Positions 43,998 through 51,748 of a DNA stretch of 51,748 nt are shown here, piece by piece; the stretch's first letter is position 1; the number at the start of each line of letters is the position of its first letter. Where the stretch lies: NCBI RefSeq assembly GCF_001485415.1, contig NZ_BCMQ01000024.1, forward strand, positions 1-51,748, read 5' to 3'. The translations under genes and the position numbers were made by a program. The notes below the pieces were generated by a model that had not been told where the DNA came from, did not search any database, and was given only the letters and a program-made list of their open reading frames with translations. The DNA comes from Myroides odoratimimus (GTDB taxonomy: Bacteria > Bacteroidota > Bacteroidia > Flavobacteriales > Flavobacteriaceae).

Positions 43998-44310
43998 GTC
44001 TTTTTCTTTTAATAATGGTTAAAAAAATTCTTTCTCAATTAACTTGATTGTCTTGCATCTAAATTAGTCAATTATTATCGGACTAGATAGTTATGCCTTC
44101 ATAAAAACAATCAAAATTAAACTACATTGATTTTCAAACTCGAATATTGGCAAATACTATTGGCAACTTATCTCTGAATCTAAACGAATTAAGAGCCTCC
44201 TTAGAATACTTGATAATGCCATATACATAATTGGCCTTTTGTCTGATGACAAAACGCCTTACTTTGTGTCTTGCAGACACACAGAATCTAATATATAAAA
44301 CATCTATTTT
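43998..44310 (-). promoter_or_regulatory. Long structured 5' leader of arginine decarboxylase
   Basis: The region between the -7 box and the speA ATG (about 310 bases) is unusually long. In transcript order it has a hairpin TGTGTCT-GCA-AGACACA (44263-44282), a second hairpin TTTTGTC-ATCA-GACAAAA (44236-44254), then the mini-ORF, an AAGGAGG sequence inside it, and a tandem GCCAATA/GCCAATA. The layout is compatible with an attenuator or a leader-peptide control. I recognise no known riboswitch class. Confidence 0.45.
44157..44228 (-). CDS. Arginine-bearing mini-ORF (leader peptide candidate)
   Basis: A 23-codon frame starts ATG TAT ATG and ends TAG, in the leader of speA. Its central part is SSILRRLLIRLDSE with three arginines, two of them adjacent AGG AGG codons. 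Those codons read AAGGAGG in the transcript, which also looks like a Shine-Dalgarno sequence. It lies 3' to the two hairpins and about 160 bases before the speA start. Translation is not shown. Confidence 0.4.
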   Translation of the reverse strand: MYMALSSILRRLLIRLDSEISCQ

Positions 44311-44318
44311 CACGACCG

Positions 44319-44326
44319 CAAATGTA
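44319..44326 (-). promoter_or_regulatory. Bacteroidota -7 element TACATTTG upstream of speA leader
   Basis: TACATTTG on the minus strand matches TAnnTTTG; no TTG at N19, so the -33 box is weak. If used, the transcript starts near 44310. Confidence 0.45.
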
Positions 44327-44371
44327 ACAAAATATTGGAATGAAAAAGGAAAAAGTAATTGTTTTTGAACC

Positions 44372-45439
44372 TTAATTCAAATAAGCCTCTAACCCCTTTA
44401 CTACTAACTCTTTGCTCACTTCTATATCATAGATAGCAGAGCCTATTTTATCTAATAATACACAACGTATATTACCACCGTAGTTCTTTTTATCAAACTT
44501 CAACCACTCTAACGAGTTTTCGATGTCTTCACTTGACAGTTCTACAACGCCATATATAGTGTGTGTAGTTTCTTTTATATCTAAATATTCTACCTCTGTT
44601 AAATAGCCCAATTCTTTAGAAATATAAGCCTCCGCTACCATACCTAGTGCAACAGCTTCTCCATGAAGTAACGTCTCTTTATCTTCATTCATTAAGTAAT
44701 AACTCTCTACGGCATGACCTACCGTATGTCCAAAGTTTAAAATCTTGCGAAGACCATGTTCCTTTGGATCCTGTGTCACCACAGTATTCTTAATGGTTAC
44801 TGAATGATGAATAAGCGTTTCTAAATCATTAAAATCAACATTCGCAATATCCTTAAGATACGCATAATATTTGGCATCAAATATCAAGCCGTGCTTTAAC
44901 ATTTCAGCATATCCAGCCTTAATTTGTCTAGCCTCTAAAGTTTCTAAGTAATTTACATCGATGATCAGCATCTTAGGCATAGCGAATGCACCTATACAGT
45001 TCTTGATACCATTTAAGTCCACTCCAGTCTTTCCTCCCACAGAAGCATCTACCATGGCTAATAATGAAGTAGGAATGTTGATAAAGTCTATTCCACGCAT
45101 AAATATAGAAGCGATAAAACCTCCCATATCTGTAATCACCCCACCTCCTACAGTGATAATGATACTCTTGCGATCTCCTCCTAGTTCTAACATAGTCTGG
45201 ATCACACCAGCACAAGTATCTAATACTTTATTCTCCTCACCTGCTTCTACCTCTATTATTTCGAAGGGCACATCTGTAGGCAAGTTACTTAAAAAATAAG
45301 GCAAACAGTGTTCATAACAATTAGAATCCGTCAAGATAAAAAGCTTACTATAGCCATTGTTATTTAAATATGAACCTAAATGTTCGTATCCTTCTTGTCC
45401 GAATAAAATATCGTAATGCTCTGTTGTTATGTTTTCCAT
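44372..45439 (-). CDS. aroB: 3-dehydroquinate synthase
   Basis: This enzyme makes 3-dehydroquinate from DAHP, second step of the shikimate pathway. It has 355 residues. The NAD-binding/active-site run is clear: TVGGGVITDMGGFIASIFMRG (about residues 95-115), NIPTSLLAMVDASVGGKTGVD (about 118-138, with the catalytic Lys), LRKILNFGHTVGHAVES (about 232-248, metal-ligand His) and LHGEAVALGM. Zinc ligands Glu and two His are all in place. It is slightly shorter at the N-terminus than E. coli AroB but complete. It stands alone upstream of the speA leader, without other aro genes. Confidence 0.95.
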   Translation of the reverse strand: MENITTEHYDILFGQEGYEHLGSYLNNNGYSKLFILTDSNCYEHCLPYFLSNLPTDVPFEIIEVEAGEENKVLDTCAGVIQTMLELGGDRKSIIITVGGGVITDMGGFIASIFMRGIDFINIPTSLLAMVDASVGGKTGVDLNGIKNCIGAFAMPKMLIIDVNYLETLEARQIKAGYAEMLKHGLIFDAKYYAYLKDIANVDFNDLETLIHHSVTIKNTVVTQDPKEHGLRKILNFGHTVGHAVESYYLMNEDKETLLHGEAVALGMVAEAYISKELGYLTEVEYLDIKETTHTIYGVVELSSEDIENSLEWLKFDKKNYGGNIRCVLLDKIGSAIYDIEVSKELVVKGLEAYLN

Positions 45440-45804
45440 TTTATATTATTTATGCTATACAAAATAAAGTATAAATATTTGAAATATGAGTGCTAATATG
45501 TTTTTTTAACGATTTAATAGTAGAGCAAGAAAATGCTTGTGTTTTAAAGCTATTATAAATACTATTTTTTTTAAAATCACTTAAAATGTATAGTATTTAT
45601 TTCTAGATATTAATAAGGATAGAGGCAAATGATAAATTAGTTTTTTTACAGCCAAATTTGTAATTTTGTCTGTATATTTAATATTATAAATTTGATTTTT
45701 TACTATAAAAATAGTTGAGTCAAAATTAAAGATCCGTTAGTGACTTTTCTTCTTAAAAGAATTCACATAAATAACTAATAGTATAATTTTTAAAACATTA
45801 AGCC
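45440..45804. other. Divergent intergenic region, aroB / TA pair
   Basis: A very AT-rich gap. It contains one promoter-like site for the + strand TA pair (45666-45694); I see no clear TAnnTTTG box for aroB and no RNA gene or repeat. Confidence 0.5.
45666..45694 (+). promoter_or_regulatory. Promoter of the toxin-antitoxin pair
   Basis: TTG (45666-45668), 18-base spacer, TAAATTTG (45687-45694); close to TTG-N19-TAnnTTTG. The antitoxin ATG is 111 bases downstream. Confidence 0.6.
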
Positions 45805-46035
45805 ATGATAACTAATGATGTATATATCGTAGAGCCTTCTACACCTGAAGAAGCTAAAGCTCTTAAGGCTTTTGCTAAGGCTTTAAAAATAAAAATTACA
45901 AAACAAAATACTGAGGACACAGATTCAAAAGAAGATATTAAAACAAATTTAAAACAAGCTGTAACAGAACTTAATTTAATAAAAGAGGGAAAACTTAAAG
46001 GGATCTCTACCAAAGATTTATTGGATGAGTTATAA
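45805..46035 (+). CDS. Type II antitoxin (DUF2683-like)
   Basis: This is a 76-residue protein with an acidic/charged helical N-terminus, EEAKALKAFAKALKIKITKQN, and a C-terminal helix ending KGISTKDLLDEL, a common toxin-binding tail. It looks like the DUF2683/small antitoxin type. Its end overlaps the toxin start by 11 bases, the usual coupled layout. An opposite-strand frame overlaps it completely and is a shadow. Autorepression at the promoter 5' to it is expected from the family, but no operator palindrome is obvious. Confidence 0.8.
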   Translation: MITNDVYIVEPSTPEEAKALKAFAKALKIKITKQNTEDTDSKEDIKTNLKQAVTELNLIKEGKLKGISTKDLLDEL

Positions 46036-46351
46036 TATTATAGCAACTCCTAAGTTTCTAAAAGAAGCTAAAAAGCTTGGAAAGAAATACCATTCATTGA
46101 AAGAAGATCTTTCTCTTTTAATTGAAGAATTACAACAAAATCCCATGCTCGGAACTGCAATAGCTAATAATTGTTATAAAGTACGCATAGCTATAAAGTC
46201 TAAAGGTAAAGGTAAAAGTGGCGGAGCTAGAGTTATTACACATCTTGTAATCGAAAATGATAATATCTATTTGCTTTCTATTTATGACAAAAGTGAATAC
46301 GACTCAATAAGTGATAGTGAGATTAAAGAGTTACTTAAACTAATAAAATAA
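46025..46351 (+). CDS. RelE/ParE-family toxin
   Basis: This 108-residue RelE/ParE-fold toxin starts MSYNIIATPKFLKEAKKLGKKYHSLKEDL, the typical 'F.k..KkL.kkY' opening, and ends with the basic loop KSGGARVITHLVIENDNIYLLSIYDKSEYDSIS. The C-terminal strand keeps the conserved positives (Lys167-like cluster GKGKSGGARV). I cannot tell if it cleaves mRNA (RelE) or targets gyrase (ParE); the RELE-type 'K...R...Y' set is partly present. It overlaps the antitoxin gene by 11 bases. It is convergent with the eroded arginase-family gene. Confidence 0.85.
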   Translation: MSYNIIATPKFLKEAKKLGKKYHSLKEDLSLLIEELQQNPMLGTAIANNCYKVRIAIKSKGKGKSGGARVITHLVIENDNIYLLSIYDKSEYDSISDSEIKELLKLIK

Positions 46352-46364
46352 CAGCCCCCCTTTC

Positions 46365-46832
46365 TTAAAGAAACGTTTCTATAATATCTCTTACATTCTC
46401 AATAAACTCATTAGTATAAACACCTAAAGGATCTAAGTCTGGATCAAGTATCGCGATCTCCAATCCCACACATCTTTTATCCTGAACCAAAGGTTTAAGT
46501 ATTTCTTTTAACTCCCTATAGATCAACCCGTCTTCTTGTATACAGTCTACCACAGGCATTATCTTATCGTTTAGGACATCCACATCTAAATGAATAAAGT
46601 ACCCGTCTAAATCATACTCTTCAGCGCGCATCAAAAAATCTGACACAACTCTCTTTATACCATAATTTCTTAATTTAGACAAAGGATAATAAACAACCTT
46701 AGACTCTTTTATAGGCTTTTCATATTCTTCGTCATACTCTCTATTCCCAACACAAAACACGTATTTTTCTTCAATATAAGGCTTGTTGTTTTGAATATTA
46801 GTAAGACGTTCATGACCAGTATAATACCAATT
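46365..46832 (-). pseudogene. Eroded arginase/agmatinase-family gene
   Basis: An open minus frame of 155 codons carries the C-terminal part of a ureohydrolase: FIHLDVDVLNDKIMPVVDC (metal-binding Asp pair) and LDPDLDPLGVY, typical of the arginase superfamily. The N-terminal half with the other metal motifs (GGDHS, DAHxD) is missing. Upstream of 46833 the frame breaks and only degraded pieces (VGGRIGII in another frame) remain. It is probably a dead remnant. If functional before decay, it would have removed urea from arginine or agmatine, the product of the arginine decarboxylase nearby. Confidence 0.7.
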
Positions 46833-47064
46833 CTACCTCCTACACCCTCTTTTGTCCTATCTGTTTTTTTACTACCTTTGCCTACAGTAAAGGCTTTGAC
46901 TCAATGGCTATTATTGAGAATATTCTTCTATTCAAAGTCTGGTACATCTCACCAAAAAGAAAGCACAAATCACAGCTTTCAAAATCTCAACTTTAAAATT
47001 TTAACAAGTTTTTTAACATCGTAAATTCACTGCGAATCGAGTATTCATGCGGTCTCCGTTGTGG

Positions 47065-47151
47065 TTTGTTCGGAAGGTGTTCGGAAAACACACCCTTTTT
47101 CCGAACACTTTGCAAAGAACTTCCGAACAACGTCCAAACAACCTTTCCGAA
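47065..47151. repeat. TTCGGAA/TTCCGAA heptamer array, copy B
   Basis: Two TTCGGAA (47069-47075, 47080-47086) are followed by three TTCCGAA (47099-47105, 47121-47127, 47145-47151). GTTCGGAAG pairs with CTTCCGAAC, and TGTTCGGAAA with TTTCCGAACA, giving a long nested hairpin. It shares TTTGTTCGGAAGGT and the CCTTTTTCCGAA core with the array at 27513-27607. Confidence 0.7.
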
Positions 47152-47532
47152 AGCCTTGCTGTCACTAGCTTTACCACGTGCTTAGATACGCTAAAAAAAG
47201 CCTAAATGTTAATATTTTTAACAACTGTGATTTGTCCTGTTTTTAGAATTTATAGTGGTTGCAATATTCTCACAATGAGATAATTATGGCCTATTAATTT
47301 TACTAGGCATACCTAATTAAAACTAATATGTAGGCTTCCTTGGATCTTTATTGATAAATATGTTTGATTTTTTAGAGATTCTCTTCACAGATATACTAAC
47401 AAAAACATGTTCTATTTCATGTCCTAAAGTTTATTTCCTAATTCTTTAGATGTATATTATTTTTCCTTAATCATTATAACCATAATATACACTTGATGTA
47501 TTTTAATTTTTTGATAATAGTTTATTAAATAA

Positions 47533-47558
47533 AAAAGCTCCCTTCACAGGGAGCTTCT
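47533..47558 (-). terminator. Rho-independent terminator after OmpA-family gene
   Basis: AAGCTCCCT (47535-47543) pairs with AGGGAGCTT (47548-47556); A's on the left give the T-run on the minus strand. Confidence 0.8.
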
Positions 47559-47665
47559 TAGGCTAATACTGTTGTTTTAGATCCAACAGTGGGGATCGGT
47601 CGAAAAAAAAAATTGATTTGTTGTTTTATTAAACTACGTATTCAAAAATTGATATTTTAAAAAGT

Positions 47666-49624
47666 CTAGAGTTCGATAATTATAAACTCGCTACGTCTAT
47701 TTAACTGATGTTCCTCTACAGAACATGGCACTCCATTGCTACACTTATTCTGTAGCTGTGTCTCTCCATATCCTTCTCCTGTAATTCTACTTCTCTCAAT
47801 GCCTTGATTCACCATCCACTCTACTGTAGACTTAGCTCTGCGATCTGATAACTTAAGGTTGTAGTCATCATTTCCTCTACTGTCAGTATGTGAGCGAACA
47901 TCTATCTTCATCGTTGGGTATTCTTTTAATACCTCTACTACTTTGATTAGCTCTGCCGCTGCATCTGGGCGAATATTAGATTTGTCAAAGTCGAAGTAAA
48001 TAGGATTTAGCTTAAGCTTCTTAAATAAGTCATCGTTTACTGTCACTGGTTCTAAAGTCTTCTCTAGTCCGATATCTACTCGTTTTACTCCTTGTTGACG
48101 TTCTACGATAAATACAACTTCAACTGTATTATACTCCTCTTTCTCAGCTTTAATACGGTATTTCCCTCCACAATCTAATAAATTAGACAGATAATATCCT
48201 TTTGCATCTGTGATTATCGTATCTGTCTGCTGATAAAGAGCATCTGATAAAATCACTCTAGCATTAACTAATGGCTCTTTAGTCACCTTGTCATACACTA
48301 TTCCTTCAAGGGCTTGCTTACAAGGTTTTTCTTTAAAGAAATAGATATCATCTCCTCCACTAGCCCCTGGTCTATTAGAACTTATAAATCCCTTGTGAGA
48401 TTTGCTGTCTATATACAAACCGAAATCGTCAGATGGACTGTTAATTGGCGTTCCCATATTAGCAACTTGACCAATGCTTCCATCTACATTAATCTTAGCT
48501 ACAAACATATCTAATCCTCCTAATCCAGGATGACCATCTGATGCAAAAAACAAGAAGTAGTCCTCTGATATAAATGGAAAGGTTTCTCTACCTGCTGTAT
48601 TTACTTTAGCACCGATATTCTCTACATTGCCATACTCCCCTGTAGGATAAATAGCTACTCTAAAGATATCTGATTGCCCCAATGTTCCTTTTCTGTCTGA
48701 AGAAAAATAAAGCCACTTACCATCCGGTGTCAAACTAGGATGGGCTGTATTGAAATAATCCGAGTTAAACGGAAGTTCCAATACTTGTCCCCACAAGCCA
48801 TCCGCGCCTTTAGTGGCTTTATATATTTTTAATAAAGATGATTTGTCCTTATTGTTTCTTCTCTTTCCCTTTTCACTAGAGTTATTTCTAGTAAAGTACA
48901 TCGTATTACCATCCTTTGTAAAGACAGCTGTTGCATCATTTACTCTAGAACTTATCTCTTTAGCGAACTGCTTAGGCTCTGAGAAAGTCCCATCAACGTT
49001 AATCGTACTACTGTACAAGGCTGTAAAACTCTCATTAGTCCACTCATGAATAGCCTTATCTACTTCTTGATTACGAGCTGATGTAAAAATTAATTCATTG
49101 CCTAATATAGCAGCTCCATAATCCGAAAACTCTGTATTAATACTCAAAGCCTTTATATTATACAAATCTTGTTTGTCTTCTATCTTTTGCAAGTAATCCT
49201 TATTCTCTTGAAAAAGTTGTGCTCTAGAATCGTTTGCCTCTAATTTAGAGAATTCCTCCATTTTTTGCTTAGACTTGTCATAACTCTCAACAGATTTAAG
49301 CGTCTGTGCATAACGATAGTAATATTCTGATGGAATTGGCTCTTTTCCTTTATCGCCATACTCTCCATCAAATAGTGTTTCATACCACTTATTAGCCTCA
49401 GGTAACTTTCCATTAAAATAATAAGCATCGGCTAACTTCTTTAGCATATCTGCATTAGTATATCCCTTGTTTGCGATGCGCTCATAAATCTTAATTGCAT
49501 CTACATAAGCCTGAGTTTGATATTCCTTATTCGCTTTCTTCTCTGCTACTTTCTGTCCATAAGTACTAATACCTACGAAAAGCAACATTGTCAATAAGCT
49601 TATTTTCAATAGCTGTTTTTTCAT
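47666..49624 (-). CDS. OmpA/PD40 outer-membrane protein of T9SS cluster
   Basis: This is a protein of about 652 residues with start at the ATG 49624, chosen because it gives the signal peptide MKKQLLKISLLTMLLFVG...YGQ; an upstream ATG overlaps the porP gene. After a TPR-like helical part (about 25-150) come PD40-type beta-propeller repeats (LIFTSARNQ, NTMYFTRNN, KWLYFSSDRKG, YFLFFASDGHPG, GFISSNRPG), a carboxypeptidase-regulatory-like domain (about 430-510) and the C-terminal OmpA peptidoglycan-binding domain (YFDFDKSNIRP, SHTDSRGNDDYNLKLSDRRA). Such proteins pair with PorP/SprF and a type B substrate in T9SS/gliding loci, where they hold the surface adhesin to the cell wall. It lies 26 bases from porP. 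Confidence 0.92.
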   Translation of the reverse strand: MKKQLLKISLLTMLLFVGISTYGQKVAEKKANKEYQTQAYVDAIKIYERIANKGYTNADMLKKLADAYYFNGKLPEANKWYETLFDGEYGDKGKEPIPSEYYYRYAQTLKSVESYDKSKQKMEEFSKLEANDSRAQLFQENKDYLQKIEDKQDLYNIKALSINTEFSDYGAAILGNELIFTSARNQEVDKAIHEWTNESFTALYSSTINVDGTFSEPKQFAKEISSRVNDATAVFTKDGNTMYFTRNNSSEKGKRRNNKDKSSLLKIYKATKGADGLWGQVLELPFNSDYFNTAHPSLTPDGKWLYFSSDRKGTLGQSDIFRVAIYPTGEYGNVENIGAKVNTAGRETFPFISEDYFLFFASDGHPGLGGLDMFVAKINVDGSIGQVANMGTPINSPSDDFGLYIDSKSHKGFISSNRPGASGGDDIYFFKEKPCKQALEGIVYDKVTKEPLVNARVILSDALYQQTDTIITDAKGYYLSNLLDCGGKYRIKAEKEEYNTVEVVFIVERQQGVKRVDIGLEKTLEPVTVNDDLFKKLKLNPIYFDFDKSNIRPDAAAELIKVVEVLKEYPTMKIDVRSHTDSRGNDDYNLKLSDRRAKSTVEWMVNQGIERSRITGEGYGETQLQNKCSNGVPCSVEEHQLNRRSEFIIIEL

Positions 49625-49649
49625 ACTTGTTTTCTTAAGTCCTCTTTTA

Positions 49650-50582
49650 TTAGAAGAAACGAGGAGCATTAATTGTACTACGACGGTTAAATAATTCGAA
49701 TCTTAAGAAGATCTCGTGTGAACCTGAGTTATAACGTTGAAGCGCAGTAGTCTCAAAGTCATAAGAATATCCTACAAATAAATTATCATTTACCTGGAAT
49801 CCTGCCAAGGCGCTCACTGAAGCATCCCAACGATAAGCCGCTCCTAAAGTAAACTTGTCATACATCAAAAAGTTAGCTGTCAAATCTACTTGTAATGGTG
49901 CACCACTTACTGCCTTAACTAAAGCGGCTGGCTTAAATAATAAGTTCTCACTCACATCGAATACATATCCTCCCATTAAATAGAAGTGCATCTTCTGACG
50001 CATCGTCGTGATATCATTATCATCGTAGCGATCTGTAGTCAAGAAGTTCGGAACTGATAACCCTACATAAGCTTTGTCAGAGTATAGATAAACCCCTGCT
50101 CCAATATTTGGATTAAACTTGTTGTTTAGATTCTCTTGGCTTACAGGATCAGTAGGATTGTGGATATTAAGCTTGGTATAATCAACACTTAATAGGTTAG
50201 CAGTCGCTTTTAACCCGAATGCTAATTTATAATCAGCATTTAAGTCAATAGCATAAGCTAAATCTACAGAGATATTATTCTCATCCATCGCTCCTAGTCG
50301 ATCATTGGTAAAGTTCACTCCTAGTCCTAATCCACTTTCTCCAAGAGGTGTAGACACAGATACATTCGCTGTCTTAGGTGCTCCATCTAGTCCTACCCAC
50401 TGTGTTCTGTACATCCCAAACACGTTCAGTGTTCCTCTACTACCTGCATAAGCAGGGTTGATCATATTAGCATTATACATATACTGTGTATACTGTGGAT
50501 CTTGTTGAGCTTGCATTTGAGAAAAGCAGCCTAAGGCGAATAGGCTGATTCCGATTTTCTTTATGTTTTGTTGAATATTCAT
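49650..50582 (-). CDS. PorP/SprF-family T9SS membrane protein
   Basis: This 310-residue outer-membrane barrel is needed for export or anchoring of a partner surface protein. The signal peptide is at MNIQQNIKKIGISLFALGCFSQMQAQ, followed by the family opening DPQYTQYMYNANMINPAYAGSRGTLNVFGMYRTQWVGLDGAPKT. Middle strands contain GVGVNFTND-type repeats, and the C-terminus ends DNLFVGYSYDFETTALQRYNSGSHEIFLRFEL, the classic PorP/SprF end. It sits between its likely client (type B sorting protein, 9 bases upstream) and the OmpA-family gene, the standard order. Confidence 0.95.
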   Translation of the reverse strand: MNIQQNIKKIGISLFALGCFSQMQAQQDPQYTQYMYNANMINPAYAGSRGTLNVFGMYRTQWVGLDGAPKTANVSVSTPLGESGLGLGVNFTNDRLGAMDENNISVDLAYAIDLNADYKLAFGLKATANLLSVDYTKLNIHNPTDPVSQENLNNKFNPNIGAGVYLYSDKAYVGLSVPNFLTTDRYDDNDITTMRQKMHFYLMGGYVFDVSENLLFKPAALVKAVSGAPLQVDLTANFLMYDKFTLGAAYRWDASVSALAGFQVNDNLFVGYSYDFETTALQRYNSGSHEIFLRFELFNRRSTINAPRFF

Positions 50583-50590
50583 ATATTCTC

Positions 50591-51748
50591 TTACTTATTG
50601 CTTTCTAAATGTAGGTAACCCGATTTCTTAATCATACGCGAACCGCTAGCGTCTTTATACTCATAACTCACGATGTAGAAATAAGTACCTGTAGGTAATT
50701 TCTCACCTTTATTTACAGTAACACGTCCATCAGAGTATCCTCTAAACACATTACCTGCACTGTCATAACTCTTCGTATCAAATACCTTAACTCCCCAACG
50801 GTTATAAATCTCTACTGTATTATTAGGGAATCTGTTGATATTATCTATGATGAAGTAATCATTCTTACCATCTCCATCAGGAGAAACAAGGTTGTAAATA
50901 ACGATATCTCCGTCTAAGATTAAGTCTGTATTCACAGTAGCTAATGTAAAGAATCCGTACCCCTTCACACTAGTAGGTGTTGTGATCTCTTTTTTCTCCA
51001 CATCCACTACTCCTCCTTCGTCTACCCAAAGCTGTTGCTTAGCATCCCAGCGTACGATGTGTAATTCTTTCTCTGGGTTCACTAATAACTCTTTAGGTGT
51101 CGTACGCTCATCCCAACTCAGTGTCAGCATGATGTCTCCTTTACTATTATCACTTCCTTTATCTACTGTCCAGTACTCGCGCTCATCTAGTAAGTTAATC
51201 ACTCCTGACTTAGCACTACGCGCTCTAAAGAAGTTCTTATCATCTAAGTTATACTTTCCTTCATACGCATCCTTTACATGATCTGGAGCAGTGATTCTAG
51301 CATAACGGTATAGTCCTTTATCTCCTTTAGGATATTGGAACTCCTCATTACCTATCTTCTCTACATATCCTTCTGCGTGGCTTCTGTCTGTAGGCTTAAG
51401 TGCTTTCGCTCCTTGGTGGAAGGTTAGCATCCCTGCTAGTGAGTCTACCTTAATAATACCATCTTTAAAGTCTACACTACCTCTTACGTTAGCCTCGTTC
51501 TTTAGGTCAAAGGCCATATCTTTAGTAGAGTTGTCTAGTACTACATCAAAGAAATTAGAAGGTTGGCTTCCAGTGATATGCTGAGCTCCTTTTGCTTCTT
51601 CAAAAGGAGTGAACACAGCTTTAGAACCTTTGGCGTTAGTGCTGTGATCATAAATATTGTCATTGTTAAAGTTGCTGTAGTAATAAACCGTTCCATCATT
51701 CTTTACATACCCTTCTTTTGTATTGTCAAAATCATAGATAGTAGACAT
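50591..51748 (-). CDS. T9SS type B sorting-domain protein (partial)
   Basis: This is the 3' part (385 codons) of a large secreted protein; the ATG at the window edge is probably internal and the gene continues beyond 51748. The C-terminal ~85 residues are the gliding-motility-type (type B) sorting domain: YNLVSPDGDGKNDYFIIDNINRFP, NTVEIYNRWGVKVFDTKSYD, and LPTGTYFYIVSYEYKDASGSRMIKKSGYLHLE. Upstream is beta-rich, extracellular-looking repeat material. The protein is exported by the type IX system and probably attached or translocated with PorP/SprF and the OmpA partner coded directly after it. The function (adhesin, gliding or other) depends on the missing part. Confidence 0.9.
   Translation of the reverse strand: MSTIYDFDNTKEGYVKNDGTVYYYSNFNNDNIYDHSTNAKGSKAVFTPFEEAKGAQHITGSQPSNFFDVVLDNSTKDMAFDLKNEANVRGSVDFKDGIIKVDSLAGMLTFHQGAKALKPTDRSHAEGYVEKIGNEEFQYPKGDKGLYRYARITAPDHVKDAYEGKYNLDDKNFFRARSAKSGVINLLDEREYWTVDKGSDNSKGDIMLTLSWDERTTPKELLVNPEKELHIVRWDAKQQLWVDEGGVVDVEKKEITTPTSVKGYGFFTLATVNTDLILDGDIVIYNLVSPDGDGKNDYFIIDNINRFPNNTVEIYNRWGVKVFDTKSYDSAGNVFRGYSDGRVTVNKGEKLPTGTYFYIVSYEYKDASGSRMIKKSGYLHLESNK

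Larger units (their letters stand above)
46833..47665. other. Intergenic region with heptamer array and terminator
   Basis: Contains degraded N-terminal traces of the arginase-family gene (46833-46930), the heptamer array at 47065-47151 and the OmpA-gene terminator at 47535-47556. I see no intact gene or RNA in the rest. Confidence 0.5.

Noticed and set aside
44961..45299. 112-codon + frame inside aroB
   Set aside because: Antisense shadow of a conserved enzyme gene.
45798..46013. 71-codon minus frame opposite the antitoxin
   Set aside because: Complete antisense overlap with a clear antitoxin gene; no independent support.
1..51748. CRISPR arrays, rRNA and tRNA genes
   Set aside because: No regularly spaced repeat series, no rRNA-like stretch, and no TTCGAAT-type T-loop with a matching cloverleaf was found by eye; covariance search was not possible.

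Overview
This window is an AT-rich stretch of a Flavobacteriaceae (Bacteroidota) chromosome. The gene content fits a Myroides-like or closely related genus, but the genus is inferred, not proven. The evidence is a type IX secretion set (type B sorting C-terminus, PorP/SprF, OmpA/PD40), menaquinone genes, an arginine decarboxylase next to a deoxyhypusine-synthase-like enzyme, a TonB-receptor-type outer-membrane barrel, and several promoters of the Bacteroidota form TTG-N~19-TAnnTTTG. Most of the window is ordinary flavobacterial housekeeping; the accessory material is in patches.

Layout. 1-1346: a complete IS4-family element whose left end is the first base of the window. 1450-7226: outer-membrane beta-barrel protein (-), rhodanese, a long nested hairpin element (4498-4630) with no convincing gene, a lipid kinase and dihydrolipoyl dehydrogenase. 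7227-16563: an accessory island. It holds one uninterrupted 2,724-codon gene (7372-15546, -) that resembles the giant RNA-polymerase-like virion proteins of crAss-like phages, a decayed IS5-family transposase, and a perfect 53-bp direct repeat (7428-7480 and 16491-16543), one copy inside the giant gene and the other abutting the IS remnant. 16564-22104: a + strand series with a small membrane protein, 3-methyladenine glycosylase, a HipA-like kinase with a DUF3037 partner, the KtrAB potassium uptake pair and a DODA-type dioxygenase. 22107-26366: a - strand series with acetyltransferase, nitronate monooxygenase, beta-lactamase-fold lipoprotein and a C1 peptidase. 26438-31111: menaquinone genes menB, menA and menC with a UPF0173 hydrolase. 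31171-33145: divergent AraC regulator and DMT transporter. 33182-40919: phospholipase A, both topoisomerase IV subunits, a YihY/BrkB protein and YchF, all on -. 41195-45439: small acidic protein, DHS-like enzyme and arginine decarboxylase (with a long structured leader containing an arginine-bearing mini-ORF), then aroB. 45805-46832: a type II toxin-antitoxin pair and an eroded arginase-family gene. 47666-51748: OmpA/PD40 protein, PorP/SprF and the 3' part of a T9SS-exported type B protein that runs out of the window.

Genes that work together: menB/menA/menC in quinone synthesis for respiration; speA with the DHS-like enzyme in polyamine synthesis; ktrB with ktrA in K+ uptake; parC with parE in decatenation; the T9SS trio in export and surface attachment of the large terminal protein.

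Most unusual items: the stranded giant phage-type gene, whose metal-binding DxDxD-like motif reads N-F-E-I-D; the 53-bp repeat that brackets it and ends exactly at an IS terminus; the 4498-4630 nested hairpin; the arginine-containing leader peptide upstream of arginine decarboxylase; and two intergenic arrays of TTCGGAA/TTCCGAA heptamers. All family assignments come from reading motifs by eye; no database search was run.
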